Shown piece by piece: positions 1 through 11,515 of a DNA stretch of 64,000 nt; positions within the stretch are counted from its first letter, which is position 1; each line of letters opens with the position of its first letter. The notes beneath the pieces are model-generated. The model was not told the DNA's origin. It did no database searches and saw nothing but the letters and a program-made list of their open reading frames with translations. This DNA is from Thereva unica (taxonomy: Eukaryota > Arthropoda > Insecta > Diptera > Therevidae), in assembly GCA_949987705.1 (NCBI GenBank), contig OX465281.1:178450516-178514515 (forward strand), in the 5' to 3' direction. A program made the translations under genes and the position numbers.

Positions 1-13
1 GGAAACAGCCCCA

Positions 14-1060
14 ATGCTACGTAAAATGTTGGATAAACTCAACGAGGTATTGGAGGCACTCAAGGGTCTGCACATCAACACAGAAACTTGGGATCCAATA
101 TTGATTCATATACTATCTCAGAAATTATGCAAGGAGACAGTCACCCACTGGGAGGATGCACTGAGCTCCCATGACGCCAACTACTTGCCAACCATAAAAG
201 AATTCAAGGAATTCCTAGAGAAGAGATTCCGCACTCTCGAAGCCATAGGGGGAACCAAGCCAACAACACACAAACAATTCCTAGGAAAATCAGAACCGGT
301 AAGAATTCATTTAACAAGAGCGACTGAACACTGAATGCAGCCTATGCCAAAAGGATCACCCTCTTCGGACGTGTGTTCAATTCATTAAAATGAGTGTCAA
401 CGACCGAATCGCTTACATCAGGTCACATGGAAGGTGTCTCAATTGTTTGGGTACCTCACACTCCATCAGAACCTGCCCAAGTAGGGCACATGTTTTAAAT
501 GCCATAGATGGCACAACACTTTACTACATTTGGAGGAGCTCAGTCATAGCAAGAGTCATCCAGAGTAACCAAGAAACGGAACCACATCCGCTAAGGTCAA
601 CTTGGGGAGAAGGAACGAAGTTGACTGCAACCAAACACCAGATAAACAAGAAATAGTTTCATTTCAATGCAGAGGGCAGCAGGGATGTGAACAGGTTAGT
701 AAATCCGTCCTGCTAGCCACAGCACTCATTCAGGTCTACTCTAGTAAGACAGAGACTAAAACACTTAGAGCTCTCATAGACCAAGGTTCAGAGGTCTCAT
801 TCATTACTGAAAGGAGCGTCCAGCTTCTACAACTCGATAAAACAAACACTTTCGTGACAGTCTTCGGAATAGAAAACCAACAGTGTGGGCCAAGCAAACA
901 TACAGTCAACATGAGGCTCAGCTCTCGCTACGCTTGCGATCACTACATAGATATGAATGCGTTAGTAGTGAGGCAAATTTCAGCGGACCTCCCCACTCAT
1001 CAAATTTTAGCACAAGTCACACATCAAGGGTCTATAATTAGCAGACCCTCAATACTTTGA
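14..1060 (+). pseudogene. BEL-A gag and protease, frameshifted
   Basis: Codons 14-334 give a C-terminal gag piece (TWDPILIHILSQKL and LEKRFRTLEAIGG are BEL gag hallmarks). Positions 390-500 encode a zinc knuckle, CLNCLGTSHSIRTC (C-X2-C-X4-H-X4-C), whose second knuckle is lost. Positions 602-1060 hold an aspartic protease core, ALIDQGSEVSFIT, with DQG instead of the common D-S/T-G. I see DQG as a plausible BEL variant and not proof of inactivation. The protease tail continues in another frame (about 1068-1250, DVLLGADVYPELIEEG). At least three frame changes make it non-functional. Confidence 0.8.
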
Positions 1061-1254
1061 ATCACAGCGCATCGACGTACTCTTAGGAGCCGATGTCTAC
1101 CCCGAACTAATTGAAGAAGGACAAATTAAAGGTCCTCCAGGAACACTATTAGCGCAACGTACCATCCTGGGATGGATTTTGTCAGGACCGGTGAAAGGTA
1201 CCTGTCATAGTCTCAAGGTTGCAACTAGTCTACACTGTGACATAAAACAATAAA

Positions 1255-2902
1255 TTGTTACAACAATTTTGGGAATTAGAGGAATTGACCGACCGATCGA
1301 CCGAAGAAAAACATCTCACTGAAGCCGAAGCTCAATGCGAAGCTCACTTTAAGGCGACACACCGGCGCAGAGAAGATGGTCGATATGAAGTACAACTGTC
1401 GTTCAAGTCACATCCAGAACCACCAGCGCTCGGCGACTCGAAAGGAATGGCATTAAGAAGATTTTTTAGCCTGGAGCGAAAACTGGAAGCACATAGCGAA
1501 TTGAAACAAGAATACGAAAAGTTTATGGCTGAATATCTGGAATTAGGACACATGGAATTAATGATTCCTGAAAACCACGATACTCACACACTCGGTAAAC
1601 CATGCTACTTACCACATCATGCAGTGATAAAGGAGCAAAGTTCCACTACAAAGGTAAGAGTGGTATTCGACGCTTCCGCGAAAACCACTAATAATTCATC
1701 ACTGAACGATCACCTACTAACAGGGCCCACCATCCAGGCAGATCTAGCATCCACCCTGCTGAAGTGGAGAACACATGCCATCGCTTTCACTGCTGATGTT
1801 GAAAAAATGTACCGGCAGATAAAAGTCACCCAAAAGGACCCTGATTACCAACGCATCCTTCGGAGGAGCGAGACAACGAAACCATTACAAGAATACCGCT
1901 TGCTTACCGTTACATACGGAACATCACCATTCTTAGCCGTACGTACCCTTCAACAGATAGCAACTAACGCTGCGTCTCAGTCCGAAAGAGCGGCAAGGAT
2001 AATTTTAGAAGATTTTTATGTGGATGATTTAATGTCAGGATCAGATTCAATTCCCGAAGCCCTTTATCTGATAGAAGAGGTACGAAAAATACTCAGAGAA
2101 TCCGGTCTACACTTACGAAAATGGACCAGCAATCACAACCAAGCATTACGTGATATAGCAATTCAAGACAGGGAGCTGAAAGACCCTCCCGAAGTCAACA
2201 TCAACACTACGATCAAAACATTAGGGATTCATTAGAACCCCGTCACTGACACATTTCATTTTAAAATCAAGAACAATTCAAGAAAGGTGGAGACTAAGCG
2301 AGAACTATTATCAGAAATATCTCTACTTTTTGATCCATTAGGATGGTTAAGCCCAATAGTAATTTCAGCTAAAATACTAATGCAAAAGGTATGGCTTGAG
2401 AAAGGCGAATGGGATTACCTACTACCTCAAAGGCTTAGCGATACATGGCGTAACTTCAGGAACCAACTTCACATGATCGAGGAACTTACAATTCCACGCT
2501 GGTTACAAACACGCAAGGATGAAGAATATGAACTACATGGATTCTGTGACGCATCGAATCTAGCTTATGCAGCTGTATTATACGTAGTCGTTAAAACTAA
2601 CAATAAAACAAAAACATCACTGCTAACAGCTAAAACAAGAGTAACGCCAGTCAAGCCGATAAGCCTCCCGAGATTGGAGTTATGTGTCGCGTCCCTACTA
2701 GTAAAATTAGTACAAAGGACACAAGTGATACTTCCAAGCAAGCCAATTCAAATTCATCTTTGGAGTGACTCCACTATAGTATTATCATGGCTACGAGAGC
2801 ACCCATCAAGATGGAAGACGTTTATAATTCCAGCTAGAAGCACAGTGACCAACCTGCTAATTGATGATGCTCATAGAATCATGTTACACGGAGGAGCACA
2901 AT
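1255..2902 (+). pseudogene. BEL-A reverse transcriptase and RNase H, disrupted
   Basis: The reverse transcriptase spans 1255-2235, with the RVVFDASAKT region, FTADVEKMYRQIKV and the catalytic box YVDDLMSG. A stop and a frame change follow, then 2287-2902 with the SLLFDPLGWLSPI connection and RNase H (HGFCDASNLAYAAVLY, LPRLELCVASL, LWSDSTIVLSWL). The ORF jumps from the RNase H region straight to the pre-integrase LLIDDAHRIMLHGGAQ. The sequence normally between these, including the end of RNase H, is missing. The frame is then cut by the transposon starting at 2903. Confidence 0.85.
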
Positions 2903-4091
2903 CAGGGGCGGATCCACAGGGGGGGCGATGGGGGCGATCGCCCCCCCTAAAATAAAAATTTTAGCATTTACAGCCTCAACCTCATTTTCATTTCACTCAG
3001 ATTTCATTTTATTTCTTAGACATATCCCGAAGTAGAAGCATTCAAACAGTATATTTTTAAATACATATTCACAAGTTCATTAACATATAAACACTACAAA
3101 TAATAAGGGCCGGTTTCACCGCTTGCTGATAAATCCCCGGATAGCCTATTCGGAACTTATCTGCCAGATAAACTACAAATTTTGGTTTCACAGGTCTTGG
3201 ATAGAAATATCTGGCAGATAATGTTGCTGGTAATTTAGCAGCCGATTTCAGTGGCTGTTAAGGCTTTATCTGGAAGATAATTAATATTATGAAAATATTA
3301 CGCGACCTCGTAGAAGCCGAGCAATTTGTTATAGACCAAATTTTTTTTAAGCATTAGATGACGAAGATTTTAGAATTCGTTTCCGCCTTACCAAATTTAG
3401 ACCCTTGTTTGTAAAATTTCCATCAAATATAGAAAATATAACACAAGGGTTTTATGAAATTGCAAGATTTCCTAGGGTCGTTGAAGCCATAGATTGTACT
3501 CACATCAACATTAAAACACCAGGTGTAAATCTTCACGAAAAATAGTAATTTATGAACTTTGTTAAAAAGTATGTACTGCAACTTTACACAATAAAGTTAA
3601 GAAATTTCTGTTTGTTGTATTAAATTTAATTAATATTTTTGCATAAATACATCAATTTTATATTAATATTAATTGCTGCTACTCGTTTATAGGAGGAGAA
3701 ACTGCTGAATAGTATAAACACCGGAAAGGCAATTACTCTATGAAAGTCCAGACAGTTGTGGACTCTCCATTAAAAATTAAGGACATAGTTGCCAGATAGC
3801 CTGGATCATGTCATATTCAAACTATTTTTAATAACTCCCATACCAAGCAAAGATTGACTGACACTGGAAAATTACAAGTGGCAGATATATTTATCTGCCA
3901 GTTAGTTTATCAGGAAGTTTGATGGTGAAACAGAAAAAACATATCAGCAGCCTTTATCTGTTAGATACTGATATATGGCAGATAACTATCTGAAACTTTA
4001 TCAGCAAGCGGTGAAACAGGCCCTAAATATCCTTAAAATTTTTTATTACTCAGATCGCCCCCCCTAAAAAACTTTTCTAGATCCGCCCTTG
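2903..4091 (+). mobile_element. hAT-like element with 8-bp target duplication inside BEL-A
   Basis: The termini are CAGGGGCGGATC (2903) and GATCCGCCCTTG (ending 4091), inverted with one mismatch. They are followed inward by G/C runs (GCGATCGCCCCCCCTAAAA and its partner GATCGCCCCCCCTAAAA). The exact 8-bp direct repeat AGCACAAT flanks it at 2895-2902 and 4092-4099. Terminal CA and an 8-bp TSD suggest hAT. No transposase of its own is left. It interrupts the pre-integrase region of BEL-A and itself contains a Harbinger element. Confidence 0.85.
3107..4023 (+). mobile_element. PIF/Harbinger element with TSD TAA nested in the hAT-like element
   Basis: The 27-bp inverted termini start GGGCCGGTTTCACC and, from the other end, GGGCCTGTTTCACC (one mismatch over the repeat). 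They are flanked by TAA on both sides (3104-3106, 4024-4026). Several TATCTGGCAGATA-like palindromes lie subterminally. Inside, about 3300-3540 encodes a broken HARBI1-like transposase stretch (FYEIARFPRVVEAIDCTHIN), which contains the first catalytic Asp (IDCTH). The remaining catalytic residues are absent, so the copy is defective. Confidence 0.85.
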
Positions 4092-5224
4092 AGCACAATT
4101 AGTGACAGCTATGATAAGAAAGGAATTCTGGATAGTAGCGGCCAGAAATCTCATAAGACAGCGAATACATACATACATGTTTTCCATGCTGGAAACAGAA
4201 GGCAGCTACAAGTCAGCAACTGATGGGTGACTTACCAGAGTATCGTATAAAGCCAAGTCATCCATTTGCACACACAGGAGTAGACTTTTGCGGTCCCTTG
4301 ACAATAAGAGAATCGAAATGTAGAGGGAGAGTGCGAACTTCCAAAGGATACATTTGCATCTTTGTCTGCATGGCTATCAAGGCGGTGCATCTCGAAGCAG
4401 TAAGCGACATGACTTCAGACGCATTCATCGCTGCCTTCCGTCGATTCACATCTAGACGCGGCAGAATCAGCCACTTGTACAGTGACTGTGGTACTAACTT
4501 TATTGAAGCCAGCAGACGAATGGCACAAATCAACATGCAAAAGGATTGTGGAATATCAGAAGAAGTCTTCGCATCCATCGAGGAAGCCAGCACTGAATGG
4601 CACTTCATCCCGCCAGGTTCACCGCATTTTGGCGGTATCTGGGAAAGTGGAGTAAAGTCCATAAAACACCACCTGAAAAGAACTACAGGGAATACAATAA
4701 TGACCTTTGAAGAATTAAGCACACTCTTAACGCAAATAGAAGCTTGTCTCAACTCGCGACCATTATGCCCTATAACAAATGATCCGGAAGACTTAGCAGT
4801 CCTAACACCAGGACACTTTTTAATCGGTAACGCAATCCTAGCTCCAGCAGATAACTATTTATTAGAACCCAACATCAGGATCACAAGCAGATGGCAAATG
4901 CTGCAGCAAATAAATCAAACCTTCTGGAGGCAATGGCAGACAGATTACCTACATCGATTACAACAAAGGCCTAAATGGCTACATCGAACTCCAAACGTAG
5001 AGATCGGTGATTTGGTATTAATCAAAGATGAACGATTACCGCCAACAAACTGGGCACTGGGACGAATCATTGAAGTGCATCCAGGAAGAGATGGACTGGT
5101 CCGAGTTGTAACGATAAGATGCAAGACCACAACCTTAACACGACCCATAACAAAAGTAAGCGTGCTGCCTATAGAAGACAATGGTCCGATAGTCACACCA
5201 GACTGTAGTACAAAGAAGAACTAA
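4092..5224 (+). pseudogene. BEL-A integrase and DUF5641 region
   Basis: After the nested element the retroelement resumes with ...RKEFWIVAARNLIRQRIHT (degenerate zinc-binding region) and then a long ORF (4223-5224). The DDE integrase core has D in GVDFCGPL, D in YSDCGTNF and E in FGGIWESGVKS. The DUF5641 tail (LTPGHFLIG, LVLIKDERLPPTNWALGRI, HPGRDGLVRV) is complete. The catalytic triad is present but the reading frame is no longer joined to the reverse transcriptase. Confidence 0.88.
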
Positions 5225-5359
5225 GATAAACCAATCATAATCCTTAAAGTTAAACAAATAAGTAAGATAAGCAAGAAAGAAGCTACAACTCAATAGAAAA
5301 TAAGAAACTCCTCAAAAATTAGCCATAAGAATTTAAATTATCATCAATTTCAGAATAAC

Positions 5360-7125
5360 ATGTACAACACAAAAGTGGTAATACTCTCCTTATTAGGACT
5401 ATGTGCTACAGCAAGTGCCATAATCGCCTACGACTGCGGACACGACAGCATAAACATTAGCGCCGTTTCTCTAGTGGAAGTCGCGGAATGTCAATTTGAA
5501 GAGACAAAAACTCGACATGAACAGGAAGAAATACAGCTTTTGCAACTAAGCGAAGTTGCAGTGGTCCAGACGTATCAATGCAAAATAAGCATTATACAGT
5601 CCATATTCCACTGTGGGATGTTTAGTCATCTATCACTGGTATCAGGTGGATTAAGTACCTTCATCGCAGAAATAAGTCAAGAGGACTGCATGAAGATCCA
5701 CAAGAGTGGAACCTATCAGTTAATTAATGGAAGAATTATCGCTGACATCAAACCAAATAGCAGCTCCATAGTTTCTGAGTATAACTATTGCCGGAAGCTT
5801 AGACAGTGCTGGCAACTGCCAAGGCATCCGATACAGCAGTGGTGGTCACGACTGGGACAAGGTAATTGTCGTACAATCAATTACTTTAACCATCACAGAT
5901 TGTCCCAGCACTGTCCGTCTACACGACAACAAAATTGTCATTCGCAACAACATAATATGCACATATCTCGATGGCCACTGCACTGATCCCGAGAACGGCA
6001 GAAGCTTCTGGGACATCATTCCAAACACGGCATGCGAGGAAACAAAATATGATGTATTATGGCAAGGACGAGCAGATAAATTAACCGTTGAAAATTATGA
6101 CAAAGGAACCAAGGGAGGTAGCGTGGTCTACACTGTAAATACAGAAGAATTCATCTTCGCACTAGAGATAAAGAAAGACATAACGGTATGCCGATTCAAG
6201 GGTTTTCAAACGGAGCATCCAAGACTGATCATTGTACCCAAAACATCAAGTGAGTACTTTTTCACAAAGCATCCCACGAACGCGAGGAACCTAGACATAT
6301 TGATCTATGTCAACTCAAAATTTGTGTACACTGAGAGGCATATGCGAATGCAAATAGAGAAGTTATATATTAACCTGGTAACTCGACGATGTGAGCTAGA
6401 AAGAGATGACTCCAAGGACCCATCTGATCCAAGATTTCGGCACAGAAGTAGCATGTTCACCCTTAATGACTTCAGGATACCATATTTTAGGAGAATGGTA
6501 CGGACTCAGTCCAGCAATCCATAGAATACGCACACCGAACACGCTAAAACCGTCAAGTACCATCGATTGGAAATACGAAGACTCAGGAGACCTAATGAGA
6601 GCAGGTATATACTCCACAGAAGCACTAGAAGACCTTCGAAGACAAGTGATGTATCCGTCAGAGCAACAAGCCAAAAACAACATCATAGCTCAACGACTAC
6701 TCAGAATCAATGTAGACCACCAGGAAGTAGACGTGTTAAACTTATTAACTCTCGGGGCTATACACAGCGCAATGCAGGTAGTCAAGGAACGACTGTGGAC
6801 ATTTCTCATCGACGCAGGACAAATATACTTGGCCATCTTAGGCGCTTACGCTGTCTTCACCATCATCAAGCAGATATGCAACATGATTATCAACGCTCAG
6901 ACTATTCACGAGCAGTACGGTTGGAATTGGCGACTCGTGGCGGCATCATGGAGCACACTCACAAATCATCTCACAAGAGAAGCAGATCTCACAACCATCG
7001 CAGTTCAAGAGTCAGAAGACAAGAAAGCAAACGAGAATGTATACGCAAGCATACAACACCTCGACACTATGGTACAACAAACTTCACTCTACCCATCCAC
7101 TTCCTTGTCCACCTCAGGCCAATAA
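5360..7125 (+). pseudogene. BEL-A env-like gene (roo/chuvirus-type glycoprotein), frameshifted
   Basis: This gene sits in the third-ORF position downstream of integrase. A hydrophobic leader (VVILSLLGLCATASAI) precedes a Cys-rich ectodomain starting AYDCG. Later parts are in other frames (roughly 5790-6520 and 6406-7125). The last part has a membrane segment near IYLAILGAYAVFTIIKQI and a polar tail. The layout fits the env of roo-like BEL/Pao elements, a glycoprotein type I associate with chuvirus-like glycoproteins. That family call is from memory of general features and is tentative. At least two frame changes make it an inactive remnant. Confidence 0.65.
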
Positions 7126-7313
7126 AAATCATAACCACCACCCTTAACAGCTTCAGCACTAAGGCGAGTCGAGGCGCCTCAAAACCTCTAAAGAACCCAT
7201 GAATCTACGTCTAGCACGGAGGAAATGCCGCTAGATGAACACAACACACTAACCAATTTTCATTCCAGCTACACACTTCAAACTTGAAATCGGAGATTTC
7301 AACGGGGGCAGAA

Positions 7314-7352
7314 TGGTCCTTCGAGCCGGATATGAACCAGCGACCTATGGAT
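7314..7352 (-). repeat. 39-nt complement of a tRNA-Tyr 3' half right after the BEL-A polypurine tract
   Basis: TGGTCCTTCGAGCCGGAT followed by ATGAACCAGCGACCTATGGAT is the reverse complement, with one mismatch, of what I recall as the 3' half of a eukaryotic tRNA-Tyr including the added CCA. The first 18 bases are the same as the BEL-C primer-binding site. Here they lie where the 3' LTR should begin, not after a 5' LTR. This is not a tRNA gene: the 5' half is missing and CCA is encoded. Confidence 0.7.
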
Positions 7353-8760
7353 ACATATGTTTTCTATTTCTAAGTTTTATTCTAAAATTATTAAAAACTT
7401 AAAATTAAGCACTCCAAAATAACATACGTATATATGTATTTGCTAGTTTTAATGTAACAATTTTACTTACACATACTTACACTTTCAAATTTTCCATCTT
7501 TCTCATGCCCATAGTTTACTGTTCTGTAACTCTGTAACAGCCCGACCAAAAGTGACAGCAAAATTACAATAAAAACGACTGTCAGCACACCAAATAAGCT
7601 GTCGTTTATGTCAGCAGATTTTACACGACAAGAATCGACTATCAGTACACCGTGTTATGTAGAAATTTTGAGCCGCCCTCAAAATTATTCAAGTTCCAAT
7701 ATAAATCTCCAAAACTATTTCTTAATATCAAAAAACCTTGAACCTTTAATGTTATATACACTAAATGTGCACGGGGCCGGTAAACGACCCGTGCACAAGT
7801 TCTAAGTGTAACCTGAAACGCCAAAGGAAATTGGCAACAAATATTTAGCGCAATTTGCCTTGCGAAATAAATTAAACGGAAGAAAAAGCTCGTAAGCAAA
7901 TTGCGCCAGTTTCGGGCCACTTAAAGAAAAATCTGACGAATGCATTTTTCCGGCCGGCGACCTCAACCTTGGGTCAAGCAAGCACCAGCGGGTGACTTTT
8001 GCACCAAGGTTGAAGGCCCGGAAGAAAAATGCAAACGGAAGATCTTTTCGGAAGAAAGGTTTCGGGAAAATGAGGATCGATCGAGTGATCGATCGAAGAG
8101 TCTCATTAAAACTTTCCACGGCGACGGTTGTTTTCCCGCTACATTTTAAGGAGTCTTATTTTTATCTTCACCAGCGGCGGTGGTTTTTTTCGAAAAAACG
8201 GAGTCTAATTTTGTTCTTCACCGGCGGCGGTGGACTCGTTTTTTTAGAGTGTGGCGTTTTAATCTTTCACGGCGGCGGGTCGTCGGTAAAATAGTAGTTT
8301 ATTACATATAAGTAATAAAGAAAACAGAATTGTTCAATAGTTTAAGTAAAATGTGAAGTTATTTAACTGTTTTATATATTGTTAGAAATTCATATTTGCA
8401 CGGTGCCAAATAGTGTAGTGCCCATTATACTTTGTGTGTAATAACAAAAAATAATAAAATAGAATTGTTTATTAAGTCCTAAGTAAAAAAAAGGTGAAGT
8501 TATTTTATTGTTAAAAATTCATAATAACCAGTTAATTAACATTACCTTGTATAAAAATACTTCGTTAGACTTAGAAAGGAGATTGTTTTCATCCGGTTAA
8601 AATATATATAACAACCGCTGTATTAGCTTCACTTCTTATGACAGCAAATACGACTGTCAGCACATAGGCCAGTAACTCATCTAGAATTCCATTGGAGTGA
8701 CAAATATGATTTCTTACGTGTTAACCCGCTTTCGGTTTTCGAAACTAGCTGTTGTGTGTC
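7353..8760 (+). other. Non-coding tail, possibly the 3' LTR of BEL-A
   Basis: No credible gene. It contains a strong hairpin (TGTGCACGGG at 7766-7775 pairing with CCCGTGCACA at 7788-7797), duplicated TGTCAGCACA motifs (7580-7660 and near 8655), palindromic GATCGATC pairs near 8076-8100, and four degenerate units ending in a GGCGGCGG-like core (8097-8290). Such structured G/C islands in AT-rich DNA are compatible with an LTR, but without the 5' copy the limits cannot be set. Short open frames at 7608-8294 overlap this repeat structure and look non-coding. Confidence 0.35.
8097..8290 (+). repeat. Four degenerate ~50-bp tandem units with GGCGGCGG cores
   Basis: Successive units read GAGTCTCATT...CCACGGCGACGG, GAGTCTTATT...CACCAGCGGCGGTGG, GAGTCTAATT...CACCGGCGGCGGTGG and GGCGTTTTAATC...CACGGCGGCGGG. 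The spacing is 49-55 bp. Confidence 0.6.
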
Positions 8761-9093
8761 ACCTGCACCCACTTGCTGGAAAATCATTTGCGCATGCATG
8801 CAAGTATGCATTAGTGAACTTGTTTCGCCACAGTTAAATATGGCGCTGATTAATTGTCATTTTTGCTGTCAATATTCGCTTCATCGATCAATGTTATCAT
8901 CCTATACTTTGACATTTGACATCAAAGTGGCTTCTCTTCTGCTTTGAAATTTGTTCGCATTTACTTCGCATGTTTGCATTTATGAACTCTAGTGCAGTAA
9001 AAAAAGGCATTTTAATTTGTTTGTGGTATTCCCAGAAGTATATCGGTGGCGGATACAAGGGGGGAATGAGGGACATCCCTCCAAGAGCTCTAT
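8761..9093. other. No gene recognised
   Basis: AT-rich unique-looking DNA. Two overlapping short open frames lack any recognisable motif. Confidence 0.4.
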
Positions 9094-9310
9094 TACCTAG
9101 TTTATAGCAGAAAAATTAAATCGATTTAACTCAAAGTTACATCCAAATTTCGAATTAGCGTATAAACGGGTATTTAATACATTCTTATAACTATGGCTTA
9201 AGCCGAAATATTTCGGTTTAAGCCATAATTCGAATTACCTCGTTTATAGGGTAAAACTTTTTGGATGATCCATAATTCGAATTATTTTTGGAGTAGCTAT
9301 AAACTAGGTA
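9094..9310. mobile_element. Fold-back MITE with TA flanks
   Basis: TACCTAGTTTATAGC at 9094-9108 is inverted as GCTATAAACTAGGTA at the other end. The centre (9193-9229) is itself a near-perfect hairpin (TATGGCTTAAGCCGAAATA against its partner, one mismatch). TA at both outer ends fits a Tc1/mariner-type target. There is no coding capacity. Confidence 0.65.
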
Positions 9311-9821
9311 TATGATTACTTTAGCTCTGAAAAAATCACCAATTGAACTAAGAAATTTAGTTCTATACATAATCCTAAAAACTACTGTCTTTCTTTTCAA
9401 CGAAGAAAAAATCGAACCAAATTTTTAAATTGTAACTGTTTGAAATGTTAACTAATGAAAATTGCGGCTTAATAGAAAACTTATTTTATAAGCTACATCT
9501 AGGTACAATAACTCTGAAAGTGCTTGGTTAACATTTGTCCCTTACACGACAGTGAATCGTACCAAGGCCTCAATTCAAATGCCCTACTACTTTGGTATGA
9601 GCGTCCGTCACCCGTCCAAACCCACGAATCTTAAGGAGCACATTCACTCTAACCCTTTCAGTGCATTTGTTGCATTGATGAAGAAAGTCTCATATAAATT
9701 GATACCGACAGGGTTAAATAGATGACATCATGAACATATTAGTCAGGACTAAAACTTACGTGTACCTACACAGTTTTTATTATGTATATCCAGTCAAAAT
9801 AGACATTGAACTGCAGCACAA
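9311..9821. other. No gene recognised
   Basis: AT-rich spacer without recognisable motifs. Confidence 0.4.
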
Positions 9822-10723
9822 GGGCGATTCTCCGGAACTTTTAACCTGCTTGTCGCTTCAAAAATTTTATGAATTACAATTTTTGTAGGAAGATTAAAAA
9901 TAAAAGAAGCTATCGATAATGTTAAGAAATTATTAATGAGCAATGAGATGTAAGTACGAAGTCATTTAAAACGATATTTTGCAATGAAATTTGAAAAAAT
10001 GTTCCGTTATCTGTCACTTTTCGGCCTGTCTTTAGCACTAATCTGAATGAAAAACTATTTATATTTGTGATAGGAAGCGTTGAAACAAATAGTGAAAAGT
10101 GAAAAGTTGTAGTTTAACTCTTAAGGAAAAATGCAATTGTGTTCGGTGCAGTGTCAAATCGCTATATTTTCCAAAAAAACAACTCTGAAGTTTGTACCCA
10201 GGTTTTGACGTCAAAGTTGTAACCCGCATGGTAAGTCGAAGTACTCCGAATTGCATACATTTTGTGACAAAAATAAGTTGAAATTGGTTGATTTTTGGGC
10301 AAAACTGGCTAACGTGAACGTAGGTTACATTTAAATGTCAAAGTTGTAACTGCAATTAATTTGCTCATATTCCATTAAATTCATCCCCGTAAAATTTCTT
10401 ATGACCTATTGTAACTAGTTAAATCATATGTAACGTTTCCTTCGCTTAAATTGTTTCATGAATCTTTAAAAAAAAGCAATTTAAGCGAATGTCAAAATTG
10501 TAACCATGTCAAATTTGATACCGAATTTGAAATGTCAAAATTGTAACCATGTCATGTCATGTTTTCATAAAAAAATATGCGCATTGAATTTTTTAATGTT
10601 CTACATCAGAAAACATTTATTTATGAAGTAAGAAACACAAAAAGTATCATGGCACGGTTGTGCTATCAATTTGAAATTTCATTTTTCCAATTAGCTCAAG
10701 TTAAAGGTTCTGGAGAATCGCCC
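9822..10723. mobile_element. Non-autonomous TIR element with internal TGTCAAARTTGTAAC repeats
   Basis: GGGCGATTCTCCGGAAC at the left end is inverted at the right end (about 22 of 24 match). The motif TGTCAAAGTTGTAAC or TGTCAAAATTGTAAC occurs at least four times between 10200 and 10560. No transposase frame is seen. Target duplication is not clear. Confidence 0.65.
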
Positions 10724-11515
10724 ATAAATCGAGAATAGCTAAAAATTGGAACAGCAAATAAATTATCGAATTTCTCCCAATATAGGGGCAAAAAAATACC
10801 TTCAAAAGGTCAAAAAATCAGTTTGCAAATATGTATGTATCTCTGAAACGCTAAGTCAAAATTTTGTAGGTTATGCGATTATTCCCGTTCGAATTGCCAT
10901 TTATAAGATATCGCTGTTTTGAAGATTAAAAATACTCATATGTTCACAGAGGTAGCCCTAGTAAGGCATCCCGCCAGCTTAACCGGTTAATAATAGGGTG
11001 CCAAAGTTCCGCTTAGGTCTGGTCTTCACCTTGCTCACCTGCTAGTTTGGTACTGCTCGCGTCACAGACTTAGCGTAGCCTAGAACAGGTGGTATGTAGA
11101 CAGGCCTTTGTGCTTCGTTCTGGGCTCAACACTCATCTTTCTTTTGGCAGAATCAACCCAAAAACTATCCCAGCGTGAAAAGTCGAAGCGCTACTAAGAG
11201 GAGAAAATTTGGAGTGCTGTTAATAATTCTTGATTGGAGCTTTAAGGAATTGTATGAGGCGAAGAAAATGTACAAACGTAGAACGGTTCTCTCGGTCGAT
11301 GCGTGGTGCTGCTTGACCCTTGATTTGATGTGTTGGTACCTAGTTGGGAGACCGCTAGGTAAAACTGCTGTCGACACTCGCGTTTAGAGGGTCGAAAAGG
11401 CAATTGCATAAGGTGAACAAAAAATAGAAATGATAAAAAGTTATCTAAGACCATGTATAAGTCACGTTTAAAACATTGAATGATATTATCAATAGAATGA
11501 GAGCTGGCAGAAAAT
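10724..11515. other. No gene recognised
   Basis: Spacer. Opposing overlapping open frames at 11165-11454 are on both strands of the same segment and show no family motif. Confidence 0.4.

Larger units (their letters stand above)
1..7352 (+). mobile_element. BEL-A: decayed BEL/Pao LTR retrotransposon with env-like third gene, 5' truncated by window edge
   Basis: The order is gag (DUF1759-type), CCHC knuckle, aspartic protease, reverse transcriptase, RNase H, integrase with C-terminal DUF5641, then an env-like gene, the BEL/Pao order. Coding is broken by several frameshifts and stops. RNase H and integrase are separated by an internal deletion and a nested transposon (2903-4091). A polypurine tract (CGGGGGCAGAA, 7303-7313) marks the end of the internal region, the same motif as in BEL-B. 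The sequence directly after it matches the complement of tRNA-Tyr (see separate entry). The 5' LTR is outside the window and the 3' LTR end is not certain. Confidence 0.85.

Noticed and set aside
4258..5196. Minus-strand frames over BEL-A integrase
   Set aside because: Shadows of the integrase frame with clear DDE motifs on the plus strand.
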